DNA from: Candidatus Enterococcus ferrettii
Lineage (GTDB): Bacteria > Bacillota > Bacilli > Lactobacillales > Enterococcaceae
DNA: 64,000 nt
Direction of reading: 5' to 3'
Assembly (NCBI RefSeq): GCF_017377655.1
Contig: NZ_JAFREL010000016.1
Span: 1-64,000, forward strand
Made by a program: the position numbers and the translations under genes. Positions within the stretch are counted from its first letter, which is position 1. Every line of letters begins with the position of its first letter. A model generated the notes under the pieces. It made no database searches. It worked only from the letters and a program-made list of their open reading frames with translations, and had not been told where the DNA came from. Shown here one piece after another: positions 17,378 to 24,793 of this stretch.

Positions 17378-18409
17378 CTAGCTCTGCTGAGCAAAATGCT
17401 GAGCATCAATCTCTACAGGAATGGCTAGAATGTCCTTCAGTTGGATATACAAGGCATCACCAATTGTTTCTTCGTGATCATTCAAACGATCCACTAAAAT
17501 TTCTTTGCCTTCCAGTGTCTGGAAAACATACCGTTGGATATTGCCTAAAATAAACGATTCCTTCAAATGAACCGGAATTTTAACCCCCTGAGGAATCGGT
17601 TCAAACTGAATTAGTTCCGGCCGTAAATAATAAATATAGCGATTACCTTTAGCAGAAAATTCACGGGTATACTGATCCAGCTCATACCATTCAAAACGAT
17701 TGTAGTTGCCAATAAATTCAGCCACAAATCGACTCTGAGGATTTTGATATAACTCCTTCGAATTAGAAACCTGAGCCACCCGCCCTGCTTCCATTACAAA
17801 AATCCGATCACTGATGCGCATTGCTTCTTCTTGGTCATGGGTTACAAAAATCATAGTCATGCCCAAAGACTGCTGTATGTTACGTAAATCCCGCTGCAAC
17901 TGTTTTCTAATTCGTGCGTCTAAAGCACTTAAGGGCTCATCCAGCAACAATACTTTAGGCTCGGTAACTAAAGAGCGGGCCAACGCGACTCGCTGCCGCT
18001 GACCTCCAGAAAGAAACTGGACATTTTTATCAGCATGTTCGGTCATATCGACCAAAGCCAGAATTTTTAATACCTTTTCCTGAATTGCTTCAGCACTCAA
18101 CTTCTTAACCTTTAAGCCAAAGGCAACATTCTCAAAAACCGTCATAGTAGGAAACAACGCGTAATTTTGAAAAACGAAACCAATGTTGCGATCCTTTGTA
18201 GGCTTGTCAGCAATATGCTCATTGTCCAACACAATCTCGCCGCTTTTTGGTTGTTCTAATCCAGTAATGCAGCGCAGCAGGGTTGATTTCCCGCAACCGC
18301 TAGGTCCCAGAAGGGTTACCAGCTCACCTTTTTCAATCTGGATTTCGTTAATATCTAAAATTTGTTTTTCATCAAAAAACAGCTTAAGATCATGTATTTC
18401 TAAAAACAT
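17378..18409 (-). CDS. ABC importer ATP-binding protein (PotA/FbpC type)
   Basis: ATPase of 343 residues: Walker A GPSGCGKS (35-42), Q-loop QNYALFP, signature LSGGQRQR (133-140), Walker B VLLLDEP ending at Glu158 and a His switch in FVTHDQEEAM. A C-terminal region of about 110 residues (from 235) resembles the TOBE domain of spermidine, iron and phosphonate importers. It overlaps the preceding permease gene by 20 nt and is the fifth gene of the operon that begins at 21961. Confidence 0.93.
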   Translation of the reverse strand: MFLEIHDLKLFFDEKQILDINEIQIEKGELVTLLGPSGCGKSTLLRCITGLEQPKSGEIVLDNEHIADKPTKDRNIGFVFQNYALFPTMTVFENVAFGLKVKKLSAEAIQEKVLKILALVDMTEHADKNVQFLSGGQRQRVALARSLVTEPKVLLLDEPLSALDARIRKQLQRDLRNIQQSLGMTMIFVTHDQEEAMRISDRIFVMEAGRVAQVSNSKELYQNPQSRFVAEFIGNYNRFEWYELDQYTREFSAKGNRYIYYLRPELIQFEPIPQGVKIPVHLKESFILGNIQRYVFQTLEGKEILVDRLNDHEETIGDALYIQLKDILAIPVEIDAQHFAQQS

Positions 18410-19247
18410 TTTCCGTCACGACTCCTTTAATATCATCATTTCCAGACTGCTTCACCTCGGTGCTCTGCTTAACCGTTAACCGTTGCTTCTGTCGGTTGGT
18501 CAGCATAAAAGTGGTCAACGCAATTCCCACCATAAACAGCAAATATAATACCATTACAGCACTTGCCAAATGGCCATTCTCGTTCATCCGCCGCAGCATG
18601 TAAATCCGCACTGTTTGAAAGCGACCTCCAATTAGCAGATTCGTCAGCATATACTCTCCGAAAACGGAAGAAAAAATCATCAAGGAAACTAACGTCGCCC
18701 CAATACGAATATTGGGAAAAAGCACTCGGAAGACGATTGTGGATATTGGTGCACCTAAGGTTTCTGCTGCATCTACTAGTTCCTTCAGATTGATCAAGCG
18801 CATTTGATTATTAAGACTCAGAAACACAATCGGCAAAGCCGTAACAAATAAGGCGCCCACCAGCACAACGAACATCGGGATTCCCGTTTTGGCATAAGTT
18901 CGCAGCAAGGCAGTCACCAAAATCACGCCTGGCAAAGCATACGGCAATAGTACCAGCTTTTCCAGCCAGCGGTTCAATCGAGGAAAATACAAATGAATCC
19001 AAATAATTGTAGGAATCATTAGCACTAAGATCGTTAACAACACCACTCCCGCCAGTAAAATCGAACGACCTACAGCAGCAATAAATTCGCCATCCGTCAG
19101 CAGTTGCTGGAACCACTTCAAGGTAAAATCACTGGGCAGAATCGTCTTTGACCATTTAGTGGAGCTGGCATATAAAATAGTGCCGATAATTGGCAGAAAA
19201 TAATAAAGGCCAAAGCAGGCCAAAATCGGTTTAACTAGTTTTTTCAC
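18390..19247 (-). CDS. ABC importer permease (second)
   Basis: Membrane protein of 285 residues with six hydrophobic segments. The EAA-like coupling loop (ELVDAAETLGAPISTIVFRVLFPNI) lies about residues 165-190. It resembles PotC/PhnV-type permeases. It starts 4 nt inside the end of the first permease gene (ATGA-type overlap) and overlaps the ATPase gene. The C-terminal tail after the last helix is unusually long and polar (about 35 residues). Confidence 0.9.
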   Translation of the reverse strand: MKKLVKPILACFGLYYFLPIIGTILYASSTKWSKTILPSDFTLKWFQQLLTDGEFIAAVGRSILLAGVVLLTILVLMIPTIIWIHLYFPRLNRWLEKLVLLPYALPGVILVTALLRTYAKTGIPMFVVLVGALFVTALPIVFLSLNNQMRLINLKELVDAAETLGAPISTIVFRVLFPNIRIGATLVSLMIFSSVFGEYMLTNLLIGGRFQTVRIYMLRRMNENGHLASAVMVLYLLFMVGIALTTFMLTNRQKQRLTVKQSTEVKQSGNDDIKGVVTENVFRNT

Positions 19248-20050
19248 GACTGAACCACCTTGCCCTTCTTTTGTATAATCAGCATTGCTGTTACCAGCAG
19301 TATGCCTAACACCACTGCCAATGCACTACCTAAATTGGGTTTAGCAAATACATCCCCAGACACCAAAGCCGCAATTCGTATCGTTAAAAGGTTAACATTA
19401 CTGCTAGTCAAGGCATAAGCCGTCTCATAGGTACCCATGCCATTTGCAAACAAAATAACAAAGGTACTAGCAATCGAAGGACGTAAGAATGGTAGTGCTA
19501 CTTTAGTCCAAGCGTAGGTTGATGAAGCGCCCAACAATTGCGCAGACTCCAACCATTCCTTTTTCACTTCCTTCATGCTGGGATATAAGAATAAAACTCC
19601 CAATGGAATTTGGAAATAAGTATACGTAACGGTTAATCCCCACCAAGAATATAAATTGAAGTCCGCCAAAAATGGCAGGACCATTTTCAACACACCAACA
19701 TTTCCCAACAAAATAATGAAGGAAAAGGCCAGCGGTATTCCGGCAAAATTAGCCGCCAAGTTGGAAACAAAAGTAATTTTCTCCTGCAGCTTAGCAGATA
19801 AATTCATCAGGCACAGACATAGAATAAATGTACCGATCAAACCAATAATGCTAGAGCTGACAGCAATCAGCACACTATTAACGAAAGCTTGAGTATAGTA
19901 TGCATTACTGAAAATATCGCTGTAATTTGACAATGTCCATTGATTCGTCAAATCACTGCGCAAACTGCCCAAAATCATAAAAATTAAAGGCAGTAATAAA
20001 AAGGCACAGAAAACAAAGGATGCCGGAATAAGAATCAAGCGTTTCTTCAT
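19244..20050 (-). CDS. ABC importer permease (first)
   Basis: Membrane protein of 268 residues with six hydrophobic segments and an EAA-like loop (EWLESAQLLGASSTYAWTKVALPFL, about 165-190). It is the PotB/PhnU-type partner of the next gene. It begins 5 nt after the phosphoesterase gene. The two permeases, ATPase and lipoprotein make a complete binding-protein-dependent importer. Confidence 0.9.
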   Translation of the reverse strand: MKKRLILIPASFVFCAFLLLPLIFMILGSLRSDLTNQWTLSNYSDIFSNAYYTQAFVNSVLIAVSSSIIGLIGTFILCLCLMNLSAKLQEKITFVSNLAANFAGIPLAFSFIILLGNVGVLKMVLPFLADFNLYSWWGLTVTYTYFQIPLGVLFLYPSMKEVKKEWLESAQLLGASSTYAWTKVALPFLRPSIASTFVILFANGMGTYETAYALTSSNVNLLTIRIAALVSGDVFAKPNLGSALAVVLGILLVTAMLIIQKKGKVVQS

Positions 20051-20055
20051 CTATT

Positions 20056-20880
20056 TCATCCTTTCATTAGCACTTGAATGTCCGACATTTTTTCAGACGG
20101 TGCAATTCCTAATAACCAGCAAAACAACGGAGCAGCCAATAGTTGCTGAAAGTGGTCTTCTTGCAGCTGCTCGCGTTTGTTTGAAATTAAATAAAAAGGT
20201 ACTTCCCGATGTGCGGCTAGGGTTCCACCATGCAACCCATGCTCATCCATCCCGTGATCAGCCGTCACTACTACTTGATAGCCCTTTTGCAACCACTCTG
20301 GAATGCAAATAGCCAGTAAGCTGTCCGCCCGATTGACCGCTGCCGAATATTCCCGAGAATCAGCCGTAAACTTGTGACCGACATCATCAATATTCATAGA
20401 ATGTACCACCAAAAAGTCTGGCTGATACTGATTGACTAAATAATTAGCATCCGCAAATAGATGGGAGTCGGGATACGTATCCTCACTATAAAAAATGCCA
20501 TGCTGAATCAGTCGTTCCTCCTGGTGCTGAATTCGATCAACCAAAATATTATAGGGGGCTTGATTGTACAACTCGCTGTACCAGTGGTAAGCAGCAGCTC
20601 CTGTTTTGCCGCCAGCTTGCTTGACTAATTCAAACAGCGACCACTCTTTGGATCGCTGGGCATGGTAATTGCTATAAATGCCATTATCATAAGTAGGTAC
20701 ACCCGTCATCAACACCTCATATAAGGGACGGGAATTGCTTGGCATTTCACTTTTAACCTTCAGTAAGCTTGCTTGTTGATGCTCTACTAAGTGATTCATG
20801 AACCCAAGTTGGGCGACGGCTGTGTCGTAACGACAGCCGTCTAAAATGACCACAACTAGTTTGTCTAGCTTACTTTGCAT
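20056..20880 (-). CDS. Alkaline-phosphatase-superfamily phosphoesterase
   Basis: Protein of 274 residues, without signal peptide, of the type I phosphodiesterase / nucleotide pyrophosphatase branch. Metal-ligand motifs are present in order: VVILDGCRYD (Asp14), a Ser-rich nucleophile region PSNS (47-50), HSMNIDDVGH (Asp165/166, His169), TADHGMDEHG (Asp208, His209) and HGG (His217). It sits inside an ABC importer operon, overlapping the binding-protein gene by 11 nt and 5 nt before a permease gene, so it probably acts on the imported compound in the cytoplasm. Candidates are phosphodiesters, phosphonates or sulfate esters; the sequence does not decide. Confidence 0.82.
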   Translation of the reverse strand: MQSKLDKLVVVILDGCRYDTAVAQLGFMNHLVEHQQASLLKVKSEMPSNSRPLYEVLMTGVPTYDNGIYSNYHAQRSKEWSLFELVKQAGGKTGAAAYHWYSELYNQAPYNILVDRIQHQEERLIQHGIFYSEDTYPDSHLFADANYLVNQYQPDFLVVHSMNIDDVGHKFTADSREYSAAVNRADSLLAICIPEWLQKGYQVVVTADHGMDEHGLHGGTLAAHREVPFYLISNKREQLQEDHFQQLLAAPLFCWLLGIAPSEKMSDIQVLMKG

Positions 20881-21961
20881 GAGTCAACACCTCGGCCTGC
20901 CAAAGTTCTGGAAGTTCCACTGAGGTTTTGTCCCAAGCTTCATTGTCTTCAACCGGCACAGCTGCTTCATAGGCAGAATCCGGTAATAGCTTTTCTGCTA
21001 CTTCCTTCGGTAATTCTACCTCACGAATTGGTCGTGCATAGCCCTTTGCCAAGTTAATTTGACCTTCATCAGATAAAATATATTCCCGAGCTAATTTTGC
21101 AGCGTTTGGATGAGGCGCATTCTTGTTAATCAAAGTAGTGTAACCACTAATGATAGAGCCATCCGTTGGTACCGTCACTTCGAAACGTTCTGAATCAATT
21201 TGATCGCGATAATTTAGGCCGTTAAAGTCCCAAACAACTGCTACATCAATTTCACCCTTTTCCAGATTAGCTACACTAGCATCCACTGTCGATATGCGAC
21301 CATTTTCAGCCATCTTTTTGTAGTAATCTAAACCTGGTTGGATATCCTTTTCGTCACCACCGTTAGCAATAGCCGCAGCCAATACCGCGAACTGTGCTTG
21401 GTTAGCAACTGTCACATCACCAACACTAACTTGATAATCCCCTTCTTGCAGTTCTTTCCAGCTAGTCGGTGCCTGCTCCACATTGTCTTTGTCCGTAATA
21501 AAAGAGATCGTTCCAGTGTAGCTTAACAACCAATCCCCATTATCATCTTTCGCCCAATCAGGAATCTCTTCCCAGTAACTCGTCTTATAAGGCATGGTCA
21601 GCTCTTTGCTTTCTGCCAAAGGTCCAAAACTGATTCCAACATCTCCAATATCAGCCGTCCCGTTTTTCCCTTCGGATTCAAATTTTGCTAATTCTTCCGC
21701 GCTAGACATGTCAGTATCCACATGACTTAAACCATATTCCTTTTCAAGGTCCTCCCAGGTTCCTACCCAGTTGGCCCAAGTATCGGGCATTCCTAAACTG
21801 GCTACTTCCCCTTCTTCCTTGGCTTTTTCAATAATCGTATCTAAAGAGTCATCCTCAGCAGCTGATTGCTTTTCGGCTTCACCTGATCCACAGCCTGCTA
21901 GTAGTACACTTAATGTTGTCACACAAATCAAACCCATTGTAATGTTACGAAATTTTTTCAT
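20870..21961 (-). CDS. ABC importer substrate-binding lipoprotein
   Basis: Protein of 363 residues with a lipoprotein signal (LLAGC, Cys24) and a periplasmic-binding-protein fold similar to the spermidine, iron and 2-aminoethylphosphonate binders. Aromatic and acidic residues (MPDTWANW, DIGDVGISF, VVWDFNG) line the expected cleft. It is the first gene of the operon: binder, phosphoesterase, two permeases, ATPase, then perhaps the HAD hydrolase. The upstream region has phosphate-box-like repeats. The ligand is unknown; a phosphorus compound is a reasonable guess from context. Confidence 0.88.
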   Translation of the reverse strand: MKKFRNITMGLICVTTLSVLLAGCGSGEAEKQSAAEDDSLDTIIEKAKEEGEVASLGMPDTWANWVGTWEDLEKEYGLSHVDTDMSSAEELAKFESEGKNGTADIGDVGISFGPLAESKELTMPYKTSYWEEIPDWAKDDNGDWLLSYTGTISFITDKDNVEQAPTSWKELQEGDYQVSVGDVTVANQAQFAVLAAAIANGGDEKDIQPGLDYYKKMAENGRISTVDASVANLEKGEIDVAVVWDFNGLNYRDQIDSERFEVTVPTDGSIISGYTTLINKNAPHPNAAKLAREYILSDEGQINLAKGYARPIREVELPKEVAEKLLPDSAYEAAVPVEDNEAWDKTSVELPELWQAEVLTHAK

Positions 21962-22034
21962 TCATCTATCCCCTTTCGATAATTCCACTCTAACAAAGCT
22001 TTGTAATAAAAGAATCAATTTCTTGAAAAGTTCT

Positions 22035-22069
22035 TGTGAACAATGTAAAGGTTGTATATGGTTTGTAAA
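22035..22069 (-). promoter_or_regulatory. PHO-box-like repeats upstream of the ABC operon
   Basis: On the minus strand, four related hexamers read toward the operon: TTTACA (22064-22069), TATACA (22053-22058), TTTACA (22044-22049) and TTCACA (22035-22040). The first two are 11 nt apart, as in PhoP boxes of Bacillus; the others are 9 nt apart. They suggest phosphate control but the spacing is imperfect. Confidence 0.45.
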
Positions 22070-22085
22070 TTTCGGCGAATTTCCG

Positions 22086-22114
22086 TTAACCTTCCTTAAC
22101 TTTTAAGTTATGAT
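22086..22114 (+). promoter_or_regulatory. Promoter of the PHP phosphoesterase gene
   Basis: TTAACC (22086-22091), 17-nt spacer, TATGAT (22109-22114), 21 nt before the start codon. It is divergent from the ABC operon and shares its control region. Confidence 0.7.
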
Positions 22115-22135
22115 AGTAGAAAAAGGAGGTCCAAC

Positions 22136-22921
22136 ATGCAGTATTATGATCAGCATCTTCATACCTATTTTTCTTTTGATTCAGAAGAGCAATTTGAAAG
22201 CTATTTAGCGTATCAACCGGAGTTTTTCGTATCCACTGATCACTTTGACCTAAGTAATCCTTCCACTGGAAAGAATGATATTCCCGATTATTCGGCCTAC
22301 GTAAAAAAACTAGAGCAATTAAAAGCAAGCAGTGCGACCAAATTTTTACGAGGGATCGAGATCGGTGTTGTTCCGGGACAAGAAGATCAGATTATCGCGT
22401 ACCTTAACCAACATCCGCATGATCTGAAGCTGATAAGCATTCATCAAAATGGTCGTTTTGATTACATGGATGACGTCGTTTTAACTAAGGACCCCATCCA
22501 AACGACCCATGAATATTTTGATCAAATGCTGAAAGTATTGATGCAATTTCCTGAAGGAGATATTTTGACCCACTTTGATTACGGCCTGCGCCGTTTCACC
22601 TTCACTCCCGAAGAACTAGCTGAACATTTTGAAACTCAGCTGATTGCAATTTTCAAAAAAGTAGTTGAAAGAGAATTGGCGATGGAATTAAATGCTAAAA
22701 GCTTTTTGAAGTATGGAAACGAAGATCTCTATCGGTATGCTGTCCCGCTATACCAAAGTGTTGGCGGAAAGCTTTTTACTTTAGGTTCAGATGCTCATGT
22801 AGCTGAAGACTATCAGCTAGGCTTCAAAGAAATGGGGCAGCTCTTAACTGACTGCCAAGTAGAAAATTTACTAGTTGTTCAAGGAAAAGAACGTTACCTT
22901 ACTCCATTGCCAATTTTATGA
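22136..22921 (+). CDS. PHP-domain phosphoesterase (HisK/HisJ type)
   Basis: Protein of 261 residues with the PHP metal-binding signature: DQHLHTYFSFDSE near the N-terminus, STDHFDL, a Glu in LRGIEIGV, SIHQNG, and TLGSDAHVAEDY near the C-terminus. These match histidinol-phosphate phosphatases of the PHP type, though no other histidine biosynthesis gene is in the window, so the substrate may differ. The ribosome site AAAGGAGG is strong. It is transcribed away from the ABC/phosphoesterase operon, and the two could share phosphate regulation. Confidence 0.88.
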   Translation: MQYYDQHLHTYFSFDSEEQFESYLAYQPEFFVSTDHFDLSNPSTGKNDIPDYSAYVKKLEQLKASSATKFLRGIEIGVVPGQEDQIIAYLNQHPHDLKLISIHQNGRFDYMDDVVLTKDPIQTTHEYFDQMLKVLMQFPEGDILTHFDYGLRRFTFTPEELAEHFETQLIAIFKKVVERELAMELNAKSFLKYGNEDLYRYAVPLYQSVGGKLFTLGSDAHVAEDYQLGFKEMGQLLTDCQVENLLVVQGKERYLTPLPIL

Positions 22922-22953
22922 TCACTATATAATAGAAGAAAGTGGGGAAAAAT

Positions 22954-23940
22954 TTGAGTACACTACGTGACTATAACCAAGAAGCGCCGATCAACCACCT
23001 GATTGCCCGGCACTGGGATACTATCGAAATAAAGGAAGTCTGCCAAGGATTGCTATCGGCCATTCCCCAAGGTAATTTGATGGATTACCTAGTGTCTGAC
23101 AGTTTACAACGAGAGCAGGTATTCGCGTATTTCGCAACCTTTGAAAACCAACCGCTTGATTATCTGCATAGTGAATTTCATCTATTTTATCAAGTGGCTG
23201 CACCAGATGACTACACTGATTTACGGGGGCAACTACAATTGACTTTTCAAGCTGGAGAAACAGCTTATACTGTTTTGTTAGGAATGGCTCGACTTGGGGA
23301 TCAAGCTGAGCTTCGCTGGTTAATCTATGATATTCTTTGGCAGGATCAAGGCGTTTTGGTAGCGGCCGTTCCCTTGATTCAATTGGAAGAACCTGATCAG
23401 GAGGAAGTTTGTGTTTTAGTGACGGATTTCGGGGAAATTCGCCTACGTTTGTTTCCAGAACAAGCGCCGTTAGCTGTGGAAAATTGGCGGACCTTAGCTA
23501 AACAAGGCTTTTATGACGGTACACCATTTGCCCGTGTGATCATGGATTTTGTCATTCAAGGTGGGGCGCTGGATGGTTCTGGAGATGAAGCAATTTCTAG
23601 CTATGAGGGCTTTTTCGCTGACGAAGTTCATCGCGGTCTTTATCATTTTAATGGTGCCTTGGCTTTAGGCAATCATGGCCCTCATACCAATGGCAATCAG
23701 TTTTTTATCGTTCAAAATACTAAGGTAAAAACGAATCAGCTGCCTAAACTTTCGCTTCCAAAGAATGTAAAGCAGGCTTATTTGGATCTAGGCGGATTGC
23801 CGGAACTGGATGGTCGCTATACAGTATTTGGACAAGTTTATGAAGGAATAGATGTGGTGGAAAGAATTGCTGCACAAGCAACAGATGCCGAGGATTCACC
23901 TGTACATCCCGTATTTATCCAGAAAATACTTTTTGACTAA
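22954..23940 (+). CDS. Cyclophilin-type peptidyl-prolyl isomerase with extra N-terminal domain
   Basis: Protein of 328 residues from the TTG start (site GGGG six bases upstream); a GTG at 22942 is also possible but would lie at the expected transcript start, since TATAAT is at 22928-22933. The C-terminal half, from about residue 150, is a cyclophilin: DFGEIRLRLFPEQAPLAVENW, FYDGTPFARVIMDFVIQGG, NQFFIVQN and YTVFGQVYEG. The first 150 residues are soluble, acidic and not recognised. There is no signal peptide, so it is a cytoplasmic folding factor rather than a PrsA-like one. Bacterial cyclophilins are usually 150-200 residues, so the extension is notable. Confidence 0.85.
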   Translation: MSTLRDYNQEAPINHLIARHWDTIEIKEVCQGLLSAIPQGNLMDYLVSDSLQREQVFAYFATFENQPLDYLHSEFHLFYQVAAPDDYTDLRGQLQLTFQAGETAYTVLLGMARLGDQAELRWLIYDILWQDQGVLVAAVPLIQLEEPDQEEVCVLVTDFGEIRLRLFPEQAPLAVENWRTLAKQGFYDGTPFARVIMDFVIQGGALDGSGDEAISSYEGFFADEVHRGLYHFNGALALGNHGPHTNGNQFFIVQNTKVKTNQLPKLSLPKNVKQAYLDLGGLPELDGRYTVFGQVYEGIDVVERIAAQATDAEDSPVHPVFIQKILFD

Positions 23941-23976
23941 TAGTTAGAAGCTTTATACATGACTTTTTCTGCATAC

Positions 23977-24022
23977 TAAAAAGCTGTAGAGACCTTAAAT
24001 TTTAGTCTCCTACAGCTTTTTA
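23977..24022. terminator. Convergent terminator
   Basis: AAAAAGCTGTAG-AGAC pairs with GTCTC-CTACAGCTTTTT (one bulge). It is symmetrical and serves both the cyclophilin gene and the convergent activase gene, whose stop it overlaps. Confidence 0.88.
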
Positions 24023-24793
24023 ATAGATGAATGTCTGTGCCAAAGTGGTAACTGGCAAATGAGGAACGGTTCGAGCCAGCTGATCTGCCAATTCAAACAT
24101 TTCCGCAAAGGAAGGCGAAGGAGTATCCCCCAACGGGTACTCCCGGCCTAAAGTTTGGTAACTATGCATGCCATAACGATGATACGGCAGCAACTCCAAC
24201 GGTACAAAGTGATCAAGATCTGCCACAAAACAAGCAATCATTAACAACTCCGTAACGTTCATGTTAATTCCTGGGATCACTGGAATCCGAATTCGTACTT
24301 CACAGCTTGGGTATTCAATTAGAAAGCGGCGAATATTGGTCAAAATACGTTGATTGCCTAATCCTGTCCATTTCTTATGCAGCTCATCTGTGAAAATCTT
24401 TACATCCACAAACAAAGTATCTACATAAGGAGCTACCTTTTTAATTTCACTGTAAGGAACACAAAAGCTTGTTTCCAACGCCGTATTTATACCGATATAT
24501 TTGGATTTCTGTAAAATTTCTCGAGTAAAATCAGCCTGGATTAGTGCTTCGCCTCCGCTAATAGTAACCCCACCGTCTGAATGAAAGTAAAAGATATCAT
24601 CCTTTTCAATTTCATCCATTACCTCGTCGGCAGTCATCCGCTGGCCGTAGCCTTTTTCGATCAATTTGCTTTGTGACTCAGGAGTAGAACACCAGGCACA
24701 ACGCAACGGGCAGCCTTTTAAATAAACAACTGTACGTAAACCTGCACCATCATACAAAGCACCCTGTTCTATTCTTAATACTGTTCCTTCCAT
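24020..24793 (-). CDS. Glycyl-radical enzyme activating protein (radical SAM)
   Basis: Protein of 257 residues with the radical SAM cluster motif CPLRCAWC (Cys28, Cys32, Cys35), the GGE motif (ISGGEALIQ) and later SAM-binding segments. It would install the glycyl radical on the enzyme encoded just upstream, whose gene end it overlaps by 19 nt. Its length is close to PflA (about 246); activases of glycerol dehydratase and choline lyase usually carry an additional two-cluster ferredoxin insert of some 50 residues, and that insert is absent. The protein is oxygen-sensitive, so the operon should work anaerobically. Confidence 0.92.
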   Translation of the reverse strand: MEGTVLRIEQGALYDGAGLRTVVYLKGCPLRCAWCSTPESQSKLIEKGYGQRMTADEVMDEIEKDDIFYFHSDGGVTISGGEALIQADFTREILQKSKYIGINTALETSFCVPYSEIKKVAPYVDTLFVDVKIFTDELHKKWTGLGNQRILTNIRRFLIEYPSCEVRIRIPVIPGINMNVTELLMIACFVADLDHFVPLELLPYHRYGMHSYQTLGREYPLGDTPSPSFAEMFELADQLARTVPHLPVTTLAQTFIY

